Shown: positions 9,426-19,242, counted from the first letter of the stretch. The stretch is DNA of 64,000 nt from Nostoc sp. FACHB-973 (GCF_014698115.1 NZ_JACJSJ010000001.1:152420-216419), one strand, 5' to 3'. Program-made: numbers and translations. Notes: a model not told the origin generated them from the letters alone.

Positions 9426-9560
9426 GGAATAGGGCATTGGCCAAAAAGGGTATTGTGAGTGTGCGAGGAGTAGGAAGCTTTTTCATAATCTCCCCACACT
9501 TCCCCCTCTCCCTCATCCCCCTCATCTTCCCCATCTCCCCACTCCCCACTCCCCATTCCC
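9405..9560. repeat. STRR tract at the end of proS
   Basis: Purine-rich heptamers (GGGAATA, GGGAGTA) start inside the proS coding end, and pyrimidine-rich CCCCTCATC / CCCCACT units follow (9490-9558). The two arms are complementary in character and could act as a crude terminator. From 9561 to 9765 I see no gene and no further recognisable signal before the GerMN gene. Confidence 0.8.
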
Positions 9561-9765
9561 CAAAATTTACATAATTGGACAGTGACGGACTAGAAGCGCA
9601 AACTCTAAAATTGAATTAGGGACTTGCAGGATTAAAAATAATCGGATTTTGAAGCATCGAACCTCCTCTAAGTTGTAGGAAACTCTCCACTTATAAGTAT
9701 CGTCTTTAACCAGGCTGCTCCTCACATAACTACCATCTCAGCCCTCAGTCAGGAAGGTTTTGAAC

Positions 9766-10386
9766 ATGAAAGACCAACAAGGATCTAATCGTATTTCTTC
9801 AGGCATAATTGCAGCCGTCGCAGCAGCGGTTGTAGCGGTGGGTGGCGGCGTGGCTTGGTTAACTGCACAATCTAATAATGCTCCCACACCAACGAAACCC
9901 TCTCAAGGTATCGACCAGCCAGTGCAGCCATCAACTAGGCAGCCAGCTAATGAGCAAACTGCTAACGTTTATTGGCTCAGACCAAACGATAAAAATATTG
10001 CTTTGGTTCCCCAGCCTGTAAGAGTCGCTAGAGCAACTGCTGTACGACCCAACCAAGTTTTAGAAACAGCTTTACAAAGCTTGTTAGCAGGGCCAACAGA
10101 AGGAACAGATTCTACAACTATCCCCAAGGGAACCAAATTATTGGGGCTAAAAGCCGATAACGATGAAGTTCGCGTTAATTTATCTGAAGAGTTTACCAGC
10201 GGTGGCGGTAGCGCCTCAATGATCGGTCGTGTGGGACAAGTTGTTTATACTGCGACCACTTTAAATCCAAAAGCCAAAGTGTACATTGACGTGAACGGTA
10301 AACCTTTGGATGTTTTGGGCGGTGAGGGTGTAGAGTTACAACAACCGCTAACTCGTGAAAGCTTTGATAAAAACTATCCGCTTTAA
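9766..10386 (+). CDS. GerMN domain protein
   Basis: 206 residues. A short cytoplasmic end and one membrane segment (IIAAVAAAVVAVGGGVAWL, about residues 13-31) are followed by a Pro/Gln-rich linker and a GerMN domain (about 65-206) with VYWLRPND, LETALQSLLAGPTEG, GLKADNDEVRVNLSEEF and QVVYTATTLNPKAKVYIDVNGKPL. GerMN domains are thought to bind ligands at the cell envelope, so this is likely a periplasm-facing anchored protein. AGGAAGG (9751-9757) supports the ATG at 9766 over the in-frame TTG at 9760. Confidence 0.85.
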   Translation: MKDQQGSNRISSGIIAAVAAAVVAVGGGVAWLTAQSNNAPTPTKPSQGIDQPVQPSTRQPANEQTANVYWLRPNDKNIALVPQPVRVARATAVRPNQVLETALQSLLAGPTEGTDSTTIPKGTKLLGLKADNDEVRVNLSEEFTSGGGSASMIGRVGQVVYTATTLNPKAKVYIDVNGKPLDVLGGEGVELQQPLTRESFDKNYPL

Positions 10387-10476
10387 AAAAGTGAGGAGTG
10401 AGGAGTGAGGAGTTAGGAGTGAGGAGTTTTAACTCATAACTCATAACTCATAACTCATAACTCATAACTCATAACT
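10386..10476. repeat. STRR tract between GerMN and arsR-type genes
   Basis: GAGGAGT heptamers (10391-10427) are followed by seven copies of AACTCAT (about 10430-10476), between two convergent genes. Confidence 0.85.
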
Positions 10477-10485
10477 TTCTTAGAC

Positions 10486-10833
10486 TTACCGTTTGGTGTT
10501 CAAGACACGAAAATTACGGGCTTGCTGTTCTAACCTTGTGGCGAGGCGATCGCAAACCCGATTACACAACTCAAAAATCATTTGATCTTCTACTCTATAG
10601 TAGGCGCAAGTTCCTTCACTGCGGCGGCTAAGGATTCCTGCTTGCCACATTACCTTCAGGTGTTTGGACACATTTGCCTGAGAAGTCTGTGTTGCCTCTA
10701 CCAACTCTTGCACGCATTTTTCTTCATCCCGCAGTAAGTGTAGCAGCCGCAGGCGCATTGGCTCACTTAACAGGCCGAAGTATTCAGCTACTTGTTGCAC
10801 CACTTCTGGTGGTAAAGGCAACGTTTGTTTCAT
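10486..10833 (-). CDS. ArsR/SmtB-family transcriptional repressor
   Basis: 115 residues with a winged helix-turn-helix: EPMRLRLLHLLRDEEKCVQELVEATQTSQANVSKHLKVMWQAGIL, then the wing RRSEGTCAYYRVED. Cys occurs in EKCVQEL, EGTCAYY and ELCNRVCDRL, so metal, sulfide or redox sensing through thiols is possible, but no exact metal-site signature can be read. The natural target is not visible: downstream lies a convergent gene and upstream accB on the same strand. A 15-bp palindrome at 10887-10901 could be its own operator. Confidence 0.85.
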   Translation of the reverse strand: MKQTLPLPPEVVQQVAEYFGLLSEPMRLRLLHLLRDEEKCVQELVEATQTSQANVSKHLKVMWQAGILSRRSEGTCAYYRVEDQMIFELCNRVCDRLATRLEQQARNFRVLNTKR

Positions 10834-10886
10834 CAGGATTAACCCGTAAGGATTGAAAGTTTTAACGACAACTCACTTCATATATA

Positions 10887-10901
10887 GATTAATACTTAAT
10901 C
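10887..10901. promoter_or_regulatory. Palindrome upstream of arsR-type gene
   Basis: GATTAA-TAC-TTAATC, a perfect 6-3-6 palindrome about 54 bases before the regulator start and overlapping the last codon of accB. A/T-rich palindromes of this size are typical ArsR-family operators; the assignment is inferred from position only. Confidence 0.35.
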
Positions 10902-11450
10902 AGGGTTAATTCGCATCAAAGGTTGACCATATTCTACTGGATCGCCATTTTGGAGGAGAATTTCCATCACTTGCCCGGAGACTTCGGCTTCGATTTCATT
11001 CATCAGCTTCATGGCCTCAATGATACAGACTGTTTGACCCTTGCGGACGCGATCGCCCACTTCTACAAATGGTGCTTCACCCGGTGCAGGAGCGCGATAA
11101 AATGTTCCCACCATCGGAGAAGGCACTTCTACTAATCTCTGGTCAATGGTTGAGGGGGTATTTACTGACAACTGCAATTGTGTTCCAGTTGCAGCATTCT
11201 CAAACAGACGACCTGTTCCTACTTCTGTTACCTGACTTGTAGTCACCTGGTTTGTAGTTAAACCAGATGATAAGCCCGAACCTACCACACCGCCTAAGGT
11301 CGCTTGACCTACCGACAACATATGATTGCTGATGCTCACAGCCTTACGTACTGTTAGTTCAAAGTCATCGCTTTTAAGCGTGACTTCTGCAATGTCAGTT
11401 TGTGCAATAGTGGCCAGTAGCTGGCGGATTTCATTAAAGTCCAATGGCAC
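10896..11450 (-). CDS. accB: Biotin carboxyl carrier protein of acetyl-CoA carboxylase
   Basis: Carries CO2 on biotin between the AccC and AccA/AccD activities in the first step of fatty acid synthesis. The 184-residue protein has an N-terminal helical region ([33 protein letters not shown]), a variable Thr/Val-rich linker (about 45-105) and a C-terminal biotinyl domain with EAMKLMNE, whose Lys148 is the biotinylation site. It follows efp on the same strand with a 108-base gap, a pairing common in cyanobacteria. Confidence 0.95.
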   Translation of the reverse strand: MPLDFNEIRQLLATIAQTDIAEVTLKSDDFELTVRKAVSISNHMLSVGQATLGGVVGSGLSSGLTTNQVTTSQVTEVGTGRLFENAATGTQLQLSVNTPSTIDQRLVEVPSPMVGTFYRAPAPGEAPFVEVGDRVRKGQTVCIIEAMKLMNEIEAEVSGQVMEILLQNGDPVEYGQPLMRINPD

Positions 11451-11558
11451 AGTTTTTATTACCTCGACCTATCCGTAAATTAGCATTTTTAAGTGTGGCA
11501 GGGATTTAATCCCTAAGTAGGGATTTAAATCGGGATTGTTTGAGATCGAAATCCAAAC

Positions 11559-12116
11559 TTATTCCCTGCCTAAATATTTATCATCACGGGTATCAATTTT
11601 GATGCGTTCACCTTGGGAAATAAACAAGGGAACCATCACAGTTGCACCAGTTTCAAGAGTAGCTGGTTTAGTACCACCTGTTGCAGTGTCACCTTTTACA
11701 CCGGGATCTGTTTGCACAACTTCTAGAACCACAGAGTTGGGCAGTTCCACTTCTAGAACTTGTTCACCCCAACGAATGACGTTAGCTTCCATACCTTCCT
11801 TGAGGTATTTTACGCGATCGCCAATTTGTGCTGCACTCAATCTGCCTTCTTCATAGGTTTCCATATCCATAAAGACAAACTCATCGCCTTCTTTATAGGT
11901 ATGCTGCATCGTACTTTTTTCTAAAGTAGCTTGCGGTACTGTTTCCCCTGCCCGGAAGGTTTTTTCCACCACACTCCCATTCTGAACATTTTTCAGTTTG
12001 GTTCGTACAAAGGCAGAACCTTTCCCTGGCTTAACGTGGAGGAATTCCACCACTCGCCATACAGATCCATCTAATACAATTGAGACACCAGGTCGAAAGT
12101 CGTTGCTGGAGATCAT
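11559..12116 (-). CDS. efp: Translation elongation factor P
   Basis: Rescues ribosomes stalled on polyproline stretches. With the start at 12116 the protein has 185 residues, the normal size, beginning [10 protein letters not shown]; an upstream in-frame Met (12164) would add 16 residues not expected in the family. The tip loop reads [10 protein letters not shown], with Lys32 at the position that is modified in many bacteria. The C-terminal [17 protein letters not shown] is the conserved family end. It is upstream of accB on the same strand, and a short repeat-filled gap separates it from the divergent cyclophilin gene. Confidence 0.97.
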   Translation of the reverse strand: MISSNDFRPGVSIVLDGSVWRVVEFLHVKPGKGSAFVRTKLKNVQNGSVVEKTFRAGETVPQATLEKSTMQHTYKEGDEFVFMDMETYEEGRLSAAQIGDRVKYLKEGMEANVIRWGEQVLEVELPNSVVLEVVQTDPGVKGDTATGGTKPATLETGATVMVPLFISQGERIKIDTRDDKYLGRE

Positions 12117-12186
12117 GAAACTTTCAAATTTTGGAAGACAATCGGCATTTATTGTACCCTTCAAGCGGAGTAATTAGCTATTTAGT

Positions 12187-12305
12187 CATTGGGCATGGGG
12201 CATTGGCATGGGGCATGGGGCATGGGGCATTGGTTATTCTTTCTCCCCCTGCCTCCCCTGCTCCCCCTGCTCCCTCATCCCCACTCCCCACTCCCCACTC
12301 CCCAT
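12187..12305. repeat. STRR tract between efp and cyclophilin gene
   Basis: GGGGCAT / GGCATGG heptamers (12189-12232) are followed by CCCCTGCT and CCCCACT units (12243-12303). Open frames running through this tract are repeat artefacts. Confidence 0.85.
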
Positions 12306-12411
12306 TTTTTCACTCATAACTCAGCACTTAGCACTGGGCACTCCTACTGTGGGAAGATTATTGATGGGTTACGTCCAGTTAACAATATCAATGCTGCATT
12401 TGAGTTATTCC

Positions 12412-13518
12412 ATGCTTAACTTATTAAAATCCTGGCTGAAGAACAGCCTAATGGCAATACTGCTGGTAACAATATTTTTAGGCATAACTACAGCTGGGTG
12501 GACTCCCTCTAGTAGCGCCGCGCTGCCAGCTGGCAACGCAATTACCGACGGTAATGCTTTGTTGCGGTATGCACTCCCGATAGATAACAAACCTGTGCGG
12601 CAACTACAAGCCAGTTTAGAGGACATTTCTGCCCAACTGCGGGCAAATCGACGCTGGGGTGCTGTTTCCAAAGACATCAGCCAAGCATCCCGCATTCTCG
12701 ATAAACCCTCCCAAATCCTAGCAAGTGTTATCGAAGAACGCCAACCCCAAGCAGAAGCTTGGATTAACGAGTTGAAATCTGGCGTGGCTAACCTCCAAGA
12801 ATTGGCAAACAGCAAAGATAAACAACAAATATTGCAACAGAGAACTAAACTGTTGAATCTCATCACTCAGCTAGAAGAGTCAATGGTGAAGGAATTTCCC
12901 TTTGAAGTTCCTGCTGAATATAGTAACCTCCCACAACTTAAAGGTCGTGCCACCGTGGAATTAAAAACCAACAAAGGCAACCTTACCCTTGTAGTGGATG
13001 GTTACAGCGCTCCTATTACCGCTGGTAATTTTGTAGATTTAGTGCAGAGAGGTTTTTATAATGGCTTAGAATTCAGCCGTTCTGAAGAATCTTACTTTCT
13101 GCAAACTGGAGATCCCGTTGGAAAAGAAGTGGGTTTCATTGACCCAAGCACAGGCAAATACCGCTCCATTCCTTTAGAAGTCTTGGTTCAAGGTGACAAG
13201 GAGCCTACCTATGGCATTACCCTAGAAGAAGCAGGTCGTTACACTGATATGCCAGTTCTGCCTTTTTCTGCTTTTGGCGCAGTAGTTATGGCTCGTCCCG
13301 AAAGTGAAGTGAATGGAGGTTCTTCGCAATTTTTCTTCTTTCTGTTTGAACCAGAACTTACTCCCGCCGGACGCAACTTATTGGATGGTCGTTATGCCGT
13401 TTTTGGCTATCTCACTGAAGGCAAAGAAGTTTTGGATAAACTCAAGGCAGGTGACAAAATTGAATCTGCAACAGTAGTTAAAGGCATAGAAAATCTGGTT
13501 GCAGCCCAAGCAGCGTAG
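12412..13518 (+). CDS. Cyclophilin-type peptidyl-prolyl isomerase, TLP40/CYP38-like
   Basis: About 368 residues. An N-terminal membrane or signal segment (SLMAILLVTIFLGITTAGW) is followed by a helical region (about 45-160, with repeated QLQASLEDISAQLRANR and KLLNLITQLEES) and a C-terminal cyclophilin domain (GRATVELKTNKGNLTLVVDGYSAP..., GFYNGLEFSR, FFFFLFEP). This layout matches the thylakoid-lumen TLP40/CYP38 group, linked to photosystem II assembly. Several in-frame ATG codons occur (12364, 12391, 12412); 12412 gives a compact signal sequence, but 12364 has a GGGAAG before it. Export to the lumen or periplasm is inferred. Confidence 0.85.
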   Translation: MLNLLKSWLKNSLMAILLVTIFLGITTAGWTPSSSAALPAGNAITDGNALLRYALPIDNKPVRQLQASLEDISAQLRANRRWGAVSKDISQASRILDKPSQILASVIEERQPQAEAWINELKSGVANLQELANSKDKQQILQQRTKLLNLITQLEESMVKEFPFEVPAEYSNLPQLKGRATVELKTNKGNLTLVVDGYSAPITAGNFVDLVQRGFYNGLEFSRSEESYFLQTGDPVGKEVGFIDPSTGKYRSIPLEVLVQGDKEPTYGITLEEAGRYTDMPVLPFSAFGAVVMARPESEVNGGSSQFFFFLFEPELTPAGRNLLDGRYAVFGYLTEGKEVLDKLKAGDKIESATVVKGIENLVAAQAA

Positions 13519-13519
13519 G

Positions 13520-13672
13520 AGAGATGAGGGAGTGGGGAGTGGGGAGTGGGGAGTGGGGAGATGAGGGATATGAGGGAGATGGGGGAGTGTGGGGAGAGAG
13601 GGGGGAAAGATTTCTTCCCCATCCTCCCACACCTCCCACACTTCCAATGCCCAATGCCCCATGCCCACTCCC
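13520..13672. repeat. STRR tract between cyclophilin and Uma2 genes
   Basis: GGGGAGT copies (13530-13560), GAGATGAGG units and a CCCCATCC / CCCACACC pyrimidine arm form a long imperfect inverted repeat between convergent genes. A close relative, including the stretch GGGGGGAAAGATTTCTTCCC, recurs at 32,620-32,838. Confidence 0.85.
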
Positions 13673-14245
13673 CTAACTGAGATTCCCAGCGGTAAATATC
13701 CGATTAACTGCGATCGCCATTTCTGGAAAAGTCCGCGATACAATTTGCTGGTCGCCACTAAACACCGCCTCTTCGTAAAATCCTTCTTCCAGCCACAGCA
13801 CAGAAATCTTTTCTTTTAGTGGGTCTACAATCCAATATTCTGGCACTTCAACCGCCGCATATTCAGACCGCTTATAACGATAGTCCCGCTTGATAGAATC
13901 TGGACTAACTACCTCTACAATTAATAATGGTGGTGATTCAAAGACTGCTGATACATTGATCAATTCTCTTGCTTGCTCCTGCGTCACCACAGACAAGTCA
14001 GTTAACCTAGACTTATTTTTCCCAGTTCTCGTCCCAGTTTCCCGAAAAGTTAACCAAGGTAAACTCAAGCGCTGAATTTCTGCTATGAATGCGGTATCTA
14101 AAAAAGCGACAATCAAGAAATGTTGAATTGTAGGGGGATTAATTAATTCCAGCCTGCCATCTACTAGCTCGTAGTGAAAACCACTGCCATCATCATAAGT
14201 TAAGTACTCTTCAAATGTGAGCTTTGTTACCAGTGTAGAGACCAT
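13673..14245 (-). CDS. Uma2 family endonuclease-like protein
   Basis: 190 residues. LTFEEYLTYDDGSGFHYELVDGRLELI is the typical N-terminal strand pair. The core reads TDLSVVTQEQ (Asp), PLLIVEVVSPDSIKRDYRYKRSEYAAVEVPEYWIVDP (Glu in VEVVS), and the family end FPEMAIAVNRIF is present. Within the PD-(D/E)XK fold the candidate catalytic residues appear intact. Function in the cell is unknown. It is flanked by repeat tracts on both sides, as are several other Uma2 genes in the window. Confidence 0.88.
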   Translation of the reverse strand: MVSTLVTKLTFEEYLTYDDGSGFHYELVDGRLELINPPTIQHFLIVAFLDTAFIAEIQRLSLPWLTFRETGTRTGKNKSRLTDLSVVTQEQARELINVSAVFESPPLLIVEVVSPDSIKRDYRYKRSEYAAVEVPEYWIVDPLKEKISVLWLEEGFYEEAVFSGDQQIVSRTFPEMAIAVNRIFTAGNLS

Positions 14246-14279
14246 TCCAACATCCCCCTAGACGATAACTTTATCGTAA

Positions 14280-14541
14280 CTTGGGGGAGTGGGGAGTAGG
14301 GAGTGGGGGAGATGAGGGAGATGAGGGAGATGAGGGAGTGAGGGAGTGAGGGAGCAGGGGAGAATTGGGGACAAGGTGACAAGAGTTAGAACTTGCAACA
14401 AGTCTTTCCCCTTGTTCCCAATTCTCCTTGTCCCCTTGTCCTCTTCCCCAGTCCCCAATCCCCAATCCCCAGTCCCCTTGTCCTCTTCCCCAGTCCCCAA
14501 TCCCCAGTCCCCAATGACTAATGACTAATGACTAATGACTA
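14280..14541. repeat. Compound STRR region before thiL
   Basis: GGGGAGT and GAGATGAGG units (14283-14360), then CCCCAGT / CCCCAAT units (14440-14512), then AATGACT repeated four times (14513-14540). The last tract supplies the thiL start codon. Confidence 0.88.
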
Positions 14542-15560
14542 ATGTCAAAGATATTGGCGAACAAGGTCTTTTAGCAAAATTACAACGTTTCTGTCCCCCA
14601 GAAATTATTGGCGATGATGCGGCAGTATTGGTGACTGCACCAGAGCAATCTTTAGTCGTCACCACAGATGTGCTGGTTGATGGTGTGCATTTTAGTAACC
14701 TCACCACTTCCCCAGAAGATGCAGGTTGGCGTGCGGCGGCTGCTAACTTGTCAGATTTGGCAGCGATGGGTGCTTCCCCATTGGGTATCACTGTCGGACT
14801 CGGACTTCCTGGAGATTTGAGCGTGAATTGGATCGAAAGGCTATACCAGGGAATGACAGAATGCCTGCAAAAATACAATACCCCAATTGTTGGGGGTGAT
14901 GTGGTGCGATCGCCTGTGACTACTTTGGCAATTACCGCTTTTGGTCAAGTTCACCCCAGTCAAATTATCCGCCGTTCTGCTGCTGTTGTGGGAGATGCGA
15001 TCGTCGTTACAGGTGTTCACGGAGCCTCCCACGCTGGCTTAGAATTGCTCTTGCATCCCGAATTCGGACAAAACCTCAATGAAGCACAAAAGACGGCTCT
15101 AATCCTCGCACATCAGCGTCCCCAGCCACGATTAGATGTCTTATCCATCCTCGAAAAAATCTTAAATTCCCAATCCCAAATCCAAAATCTCAAATCCAAA
15201 ATTCCTGTCGCTGGTATGGATAGCAGCGACGGTTTAGCAGATGCTGTAATCCAAATTTGTCGCGCCAGCAGCGTTGGCGCGGTGTTAGAACTGAGGCAAA
15301 TTTCCTTACCAACAGCTTTTAACCATTGGCTGACACCAGAGCAAGCCCTGGAATATGCTCTATATGGTGGCGAAGACTTTGAATTAGTGTTGTGCTTAGC
15401 ACAAGAGCCAGCATCAGCTTTAGTAGAATATCTTGGTGAAGGTGCTGCGATCGTCGGCAGAATTACACCAGGTTCAACAATACTATTACACGACGAACAA
15501 AAAAAATTCCCCGACCAAGTTCTCACTCTTAGCCAGGGATTTCAACACTTCAAAAGTTAG
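14535..15560 (+). CDS. thiL: Thiamine-monophosphate kinase
   Basis: Phosphorylates thiamine monophosphate to the diphosphate cofactor. The 341-residue protein shows EIIGDDAAVL (metal-binding Asp pair), TTDVLVDGVHF, AAANLSDLAAMGASP, VGGDVVRSP, MDSSDGLADA and YGGEDFELV, all ThiL signatures. The start ATG is the last usable one in a run of AATGACT heptamers, and no Shine-Dalgarno sequence is visible. Residues about 210-223 (LNSQSQIQNLKSK) are encoded by an AATCCAAA-type repeat (15163-15204) inside the gene and look like an insertion between two conserved blocks. Confidence 0.95.
   Translation: MTNVKDIGEQGLLAKLQRFCPPEIIGDDAAVLVTAPEQSLVVTTDVLVDGVHFSNLTTSPEDAGWRAAAANLSDLAAMGASPLGITVGLGLPGDLSVNWIERLYQGMTECLQKYNTPIVGGDVVRSPVTTLAITAFGQVHPSQIIRRSAAVVGDAIVVTGVHGASHAGLELLLHPEFGQNLNEAQKTALILAHQRPQPRLDVLSILEKILNSQSQIQNLKSKIPVAGMDSSDGLADAVIQICRASSVGAVLELRQISLPTAFNHWLTPEQALEYALYGGEDFELVLCLAQEPASALVEYLGEGAAIVGRITPGSTILLHDEQKKFPDQVLTLSQGFQHFKS
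15163..15204 (+). repeat. AATCCAAA-type repeat inside thiL
   Basis: A 42-base stretch of CAAATCC / AAATCTC heptamer-like units, in frame with thiL. The same repeat family is seen as GGATTTT copies at 24,016-24,050. Confidence 0.75.
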
Positions 15561-15619
15561 AAGTTATGAATGATAAGTTATGAGTTTTAACTCATAACTC
15601 CTAACTCCTAACTTTTTAA

Positions 15620-16633
15620 TTAAACCCACTTCTCGGCTACCAATTCCGCCAAATCCAAAACTCGTTGGCTGTAACCCCATTCATTGTCATACCAAGCCAT
15701 AACTTTTACTAGGTCATTACCCAAAACCAAAGTTAAGCTAGCATCAACAATTGACGAAGCGTCACTACCTTGATAATCAGACGATACCAGTTCTAGTTCG
15801 CTGTAGTCCAAAATGCCTTTGAGTGGTCCTTCAGCAGCATCTTTGAGAGCTTGGTTAACTTCTTCAGTAATAGTACGCTTCTCAACTTGAACTACGAAAT
15901 CTACCATTGAAACGTTCGGGGTCGGTACACGCAAAGCAACGCCATTCAGCTTGCCTTTGAGTTCTGGGATTACTAGTGCCACTGCCTTTGCCGCACCAGT
16001 GGAGGTGGGTACAATGTTGATGGCTGCGGCTCTCGCCCGTCGCAAATCCCGGTGAGAAGCGTCTAGTAAGCGCTGGTCACCTGTATAGCTGTGGGTGGTG
16101 GTCATCGTACCTTTGATGATGCCGAACTTATCATTCAACACCTTGGCGATTGGCGCCAAGCAGTTGGTAGTACAGCTGGCATTACTGATAATGTGGTGTA
16201 CGTTGTGGTCATAGTCGTGATGATTCACACCAACCACAAAGGTGCCATCCTCATTTTTCCCAGGAGCAGTGATCAGAACTTTCTTGGCTCCAGCATTCAC
16301 ATGCTTGAGCGCTCCTTCTTTGCTGGTAAATACCCCTGTTGCTTCGATAATTAGGTCAATTCCCCAATCTTTCCAGGGCAAGTTTTCTGGATTGCGATCG
16401 GATACGCACTTAACGGTCTTACCGTTAATGATGATGGAGTTATCATCAGCAGTAATGTCAACATCCTTTAACTTCCCTAGCATTGAGTCGTACTTCAGCA
16501 GGTGAGCATTGGTTCTAGGGTCTGATGTGTCATTGATGGCTACAAGGTCTATCTTGCTATTCTCTCTACCCACCCAACAACGCGCAAAGTTACGTCCAAT
16601 ACGCCCGAAACCGTTGATTGCAACTCTAATCAC
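15620..16633 (-). CDS. gap2: Glyceraldehyde-3-phosphate dehydrogenase, Gap2 type
   Basis: 337 residues. Reduces 1,3-bisphosphoglycerate in the Calvin cycle (and can run the reverse, gluconeogenic direction) with NADPH or NADH. The Rossmann motif [10 protein letters not shown] opens the protein, Cys154 in SNASCTTNC is catalytic, and [24 protein letters not shown] and the C-terminal [11 protein letters not shown] are present. The [17 protein letters not shown] segment resembles the plastid-type GapA/Gap2 group. The GTG at 16633 gives the usual length; an upstream in-frame ATG (16684) would add 17 non-conserved residues. Confidence 0.93.
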   Translation of the reverse strand: MIRVAINGFGRIGRNFARCWVGRENSKIDLVAINDTSDPRTNAHLLKYDSMLGKLKDVDITADDNSIIINGKTVKCVSDRNPENLPWKDWGIDLIIEATGVFTSKEGALKHVNAGAKKVLITAPGKNEDGTFVVGVNHHDYDHNVHHIISNASCTTNCLAPIAKVLNDKFGIIKGTMTTTHSYTGDQRLLDASHRDLRRARAAAINIVPTSTGAAKAVALVIPELKGKLNGVALRVPTPNVSMVDFVVQVEKRTITEEVNQALKDAAEGPLKGILDYSELELVSSDYQGSDASSIVDASLTLVLGNDLVKVMAWYDNEWGYSQRVLDLAELVAEKWV

Positions 16634-16759
16634 AGTGTCTTGCCCTCTGTATATATGCCTATATGTTGATATCGTTGACCCCAATCATATCGCAAAGGGG
16701 GGGATCACTTATAACCATAAAGTGTTAGATCAATAAAAAAACACATAATTTATTCAGAT

Positions 16760-17377
16760 TTATTTGGAGTAAAGATTATTGTTGGCAATATACGATCTGA
16801 CGGATTCTGGGACTAGATAACGAATTGACTGGTGTTCACGGCAAAATTTCCGAATTAGACTTGACGAAACTCCGACTATTGGTATATCCAGGAATTGCCA
16901 ATCAATGGTGTTTGAGTGTTTGCTTAGTTGTTTCTCGACTTGCTTGCAGATTAACTCGCTTTGAGTTATAGTCTCACCACCTAGCAGTCGGGGTGCGATT
17001 AACCAATTACACATTTGTGCTAGTTCGCGTCCACGATACCAATGAGGTAAGGTTTGGAAAGTATCCAAGCCCACAATCCAGTACCAGCGAGTATTTGGGT
17101 AACAAGCAGATAAGTCGATCAGGGTGTTAATGGCATAGGAAGTCCCAGAGCGTTTTCCCTCCACTAGTGAGACAGTAAACGCTGGGTTATCTTTTGTAGC
17201 TAATTGCAGCATTTCTACACGATGCTCAAACAAAGCTGCTTCTTTATGAGGAGGATTTAAAGATGGCACCCAAATTACCTTTTCAAGGGATACTTGATGC
17301 AAAGCTGTCTCGGCTACGAGCAGGTGTCCCCAATGAATTGGATCGAATGTGCCACCAAAAATTGCTAGTTGCTGCAT
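16760..17377 (-). CDS. nadD: Nicotinate-nucleotide adenylyltransferase
   Basis: Adds AMP to nicotinate mononucleotide in NAD synthesis. The 205-residue protein starts MQQLAIFGGTFDPIHWGHLLVAE, containing the nucleotidyltransferase motif GGTFDPIHWGH, followed by PHK-like NPPHKEA and the C-terminal SSSLIRKFC motif. In-frame upstream starts (up to 17464) would add a non-conserved leader. The gene follows gap2 in divergent-free order: both are on the minus strand, with nadD upstream. Confidence 0.9.
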   Translation of the reverse strand: MQQLAIFGGTFDPIHWGHLLVAETALHQVSLEKVIWVPSLNPPHKEAALFEHRVEMLQLATKDNPAFTVSLVEGKRSGTSYAINTLIDLSACYPNTRWYWIVGLDTFQTLPHWYRGRELAQMCNWLIAPRLLGGETITQSELICKQVEKQLSKHSNTIDWQFLDIPIVGVSSSLIRKFCREHQSIRYLVPESVRSYIANNNLYSK

Positions 17378-17781
17378 CCAGTTACGCCTGGGTTTTATGC
17401 AATTGAAAAATAGTTTCATTACCAATGTACTATTGTACTCAATTCTCGCGTAGACTTGATGCAATTTAAAATCAGTTTCACTAACAATGTACTATCGTAG
17501 TCAACTACAGCAAGGTAGCTAAAAATATGTATTTGTCATTACAAGAATTTCTGTCCCGATGCGGCCAAAATTTTGCGAATAATCTTAAAAACAGTTCAGA
17601 AATAGCAAAAACCTCCAACCAAGGTAAAATCATTCTGAACTCGCAAAACCAGAGCAGAAAACTCATCCCAGCGTCAGGCATGAACATAACACAGGAGTAA
17701 TTATGGTAAATATCAAATTCCTGTTATGATACGCGTGTCATTTGTGATTTATGGTGTGGTGTGGTGTAAGAGGAGCAATAA

Positions 17782-19242
17782 ATGAGTAATTCTGTAGATT
17801 TTAGTGGTAGACCATTTCATTTCATTGGCATCGGCGGTATAGGTATGTCTGCTCTGGCATACGTTCTCGCTAAGCGTCAATTTCCAGTATCAGGTTCGGA
17901 TTTACGTCCAAACCACATTACGCACAAGTTGGAATCTATCGGCGCTCATATTTTTGGTAAACAAGAGGCAAGTAATCTCGAATTCTTTGACCCCCAGGAA
18001 TCTCAGGTTGTAGTATTAAATTCACCAGAAAAATTAGCTACTACTACTAACTCAAAACTGCCTCAAGTCATTTGTTCAACAGCAATTAACACGAATAATT
18101 TAGAATACAAAGCAGCTCTTGAATTAGGTTGTCCGATTTTACATCGTTCAGATGTACTAGCAGCGCTGATTGCTGATTACTATAGTATTGCAGTCGCAGG
18201 AACCCACGGCAAAACCACAACCAGTAGCATGATTGGTTATATGCTACTGCAAGCAGGTCTAGACCCAACGATTTTAGTAGGTGGCGAAGTCAATGCTTGG
18301 TCCGGCAATGCTCGATTGGGACAAAGCCAATATTTGGTAGCCGAAGCAGATGAATCAGATGGTTCTCTAGTAAAACACGCTCCAGAAATTGGCATCATTA
18401 CCAATATTGAACTCGATCATCCTGACCACTACGATACATTAGAAGAAGTAATTGACATCTTCCAGACATTTGCCAAAGGTTGCAAAACTTTGGTGGGTAG
18501 CATTGACTGTGCTACAGTGCGCGATCGCTTGCAACCAACAATCACCTACAGCTTACACTCAGATACTGACGCTGACTACACTGTCACTAATATTGACTAT
18601 CGTGCAGATGGCACTACAGCTTTAGTTTGGGAAAGAGGCAAAGCCTTAGGCGTCTTGAACTTGCGCCTGCTAAGTCGGCACAACCTCAGTAATGCCTTAG
18701 CAGCAGTGGCTGTTGGTCGTGTCTTGGGCTTAGAATTTGGAGAAATTGCCAAAGGAATCGCCACCTTTGAAGGAGCAAGACGCCGCTTTGAGTTCCGGGG
18801 TGAAGTCGATGGTATTACCTTCATTGATGACTATGCTCATCATCCCAGCGAGATTCGCGCTACTCTCGCCGCTGCACGTTTACAGGCAAGACCAGGACAA
18901 AGAGTGGTTGCCATCTTCCAACCCCACCGCTATAGCCGTACACTTACTTTTTTAGAAGAATTTGCTCAGTCCTTTAGCCATGCTGATTTGGTTGTGCTGA
19001 CTGATATTTACAGTGCAGGCGAACCCAATTTAGGGCAAATCAGTGGTGAGCATCTCACAGCGGAAATTGCCAAGCAACATTCCCAGGTAGTTTATCAACC
19101 AACTTTATCCTCAGTAGGCGAATTCCTGCTACAAACACTGCGTCCAGGAGACTTGGCGCTGTTTTTGGGCGCTGGGAACTTAAATCAAGTCATTCCTGAA
19201 ATCATTGCAACACTCCGTGAGCCTGCTAAAGCCACATCCTAA
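17782..19242 (+). CDS. murC: UDP-N-acetylmuramate-L-alanine ligase
   Basis: Adds L-alanine to UDP-MurNAc, the first amino acid step of peptidoglycan synthesis. 486 residues with a Rossmann motif FIGIGGIGMSALA (14-26), the ATP-binding loop AGTHGKTTTSSM (139-150), EADESDGSL, ELDHPDHY and the C-terminal DDYAHHPSEIRATL. GAGGAGC precedes the ATG. murB follows 122 bases later on the same strand, the usual cyanobacterial murC-murB pair. Confidence 0.97.
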   Translation: MSNSVDFSGRPFHFIGIGGIGMSALAYVLAKRQFPVSGSDLRPNHITHKLESIGAHIFGKQEASNLEFFDPQESQVVVLNSPEKLATTTNSKLPQVICSTAINTNNLEYKAALELGCPILHRSDVLAALIADYYSIAVAGTHGKTTTSSMIGYMLLQAGLDPTILVGGEVNAWSGNARLGQSQYLVAEADESDGSLVKHAPEIGIITNIELDHPDHYDTLEEVIDIFQTFAKGCKTLVGSIDCATVRDRLQPTITYSLHSDTDADYTVTNIDYRADGTTALVWERGKALGVLNLRLLSRHNLSNALAAVAVGRVLGLEFGEIAKGIATFEGARRRFEFRGEVDGITFIDDYAHHPSEIRATLAAARLQARPGQRVVAIFQPHRYSRTLTFLEEFAQSFSHADLVVLTDIYSAGEPNLGQISGEHLTAEIAKQHSQVVYQPTLSSVGEFLLQTLRPGDLALFLGAGNLNQVIPEIIATLREPAKATS

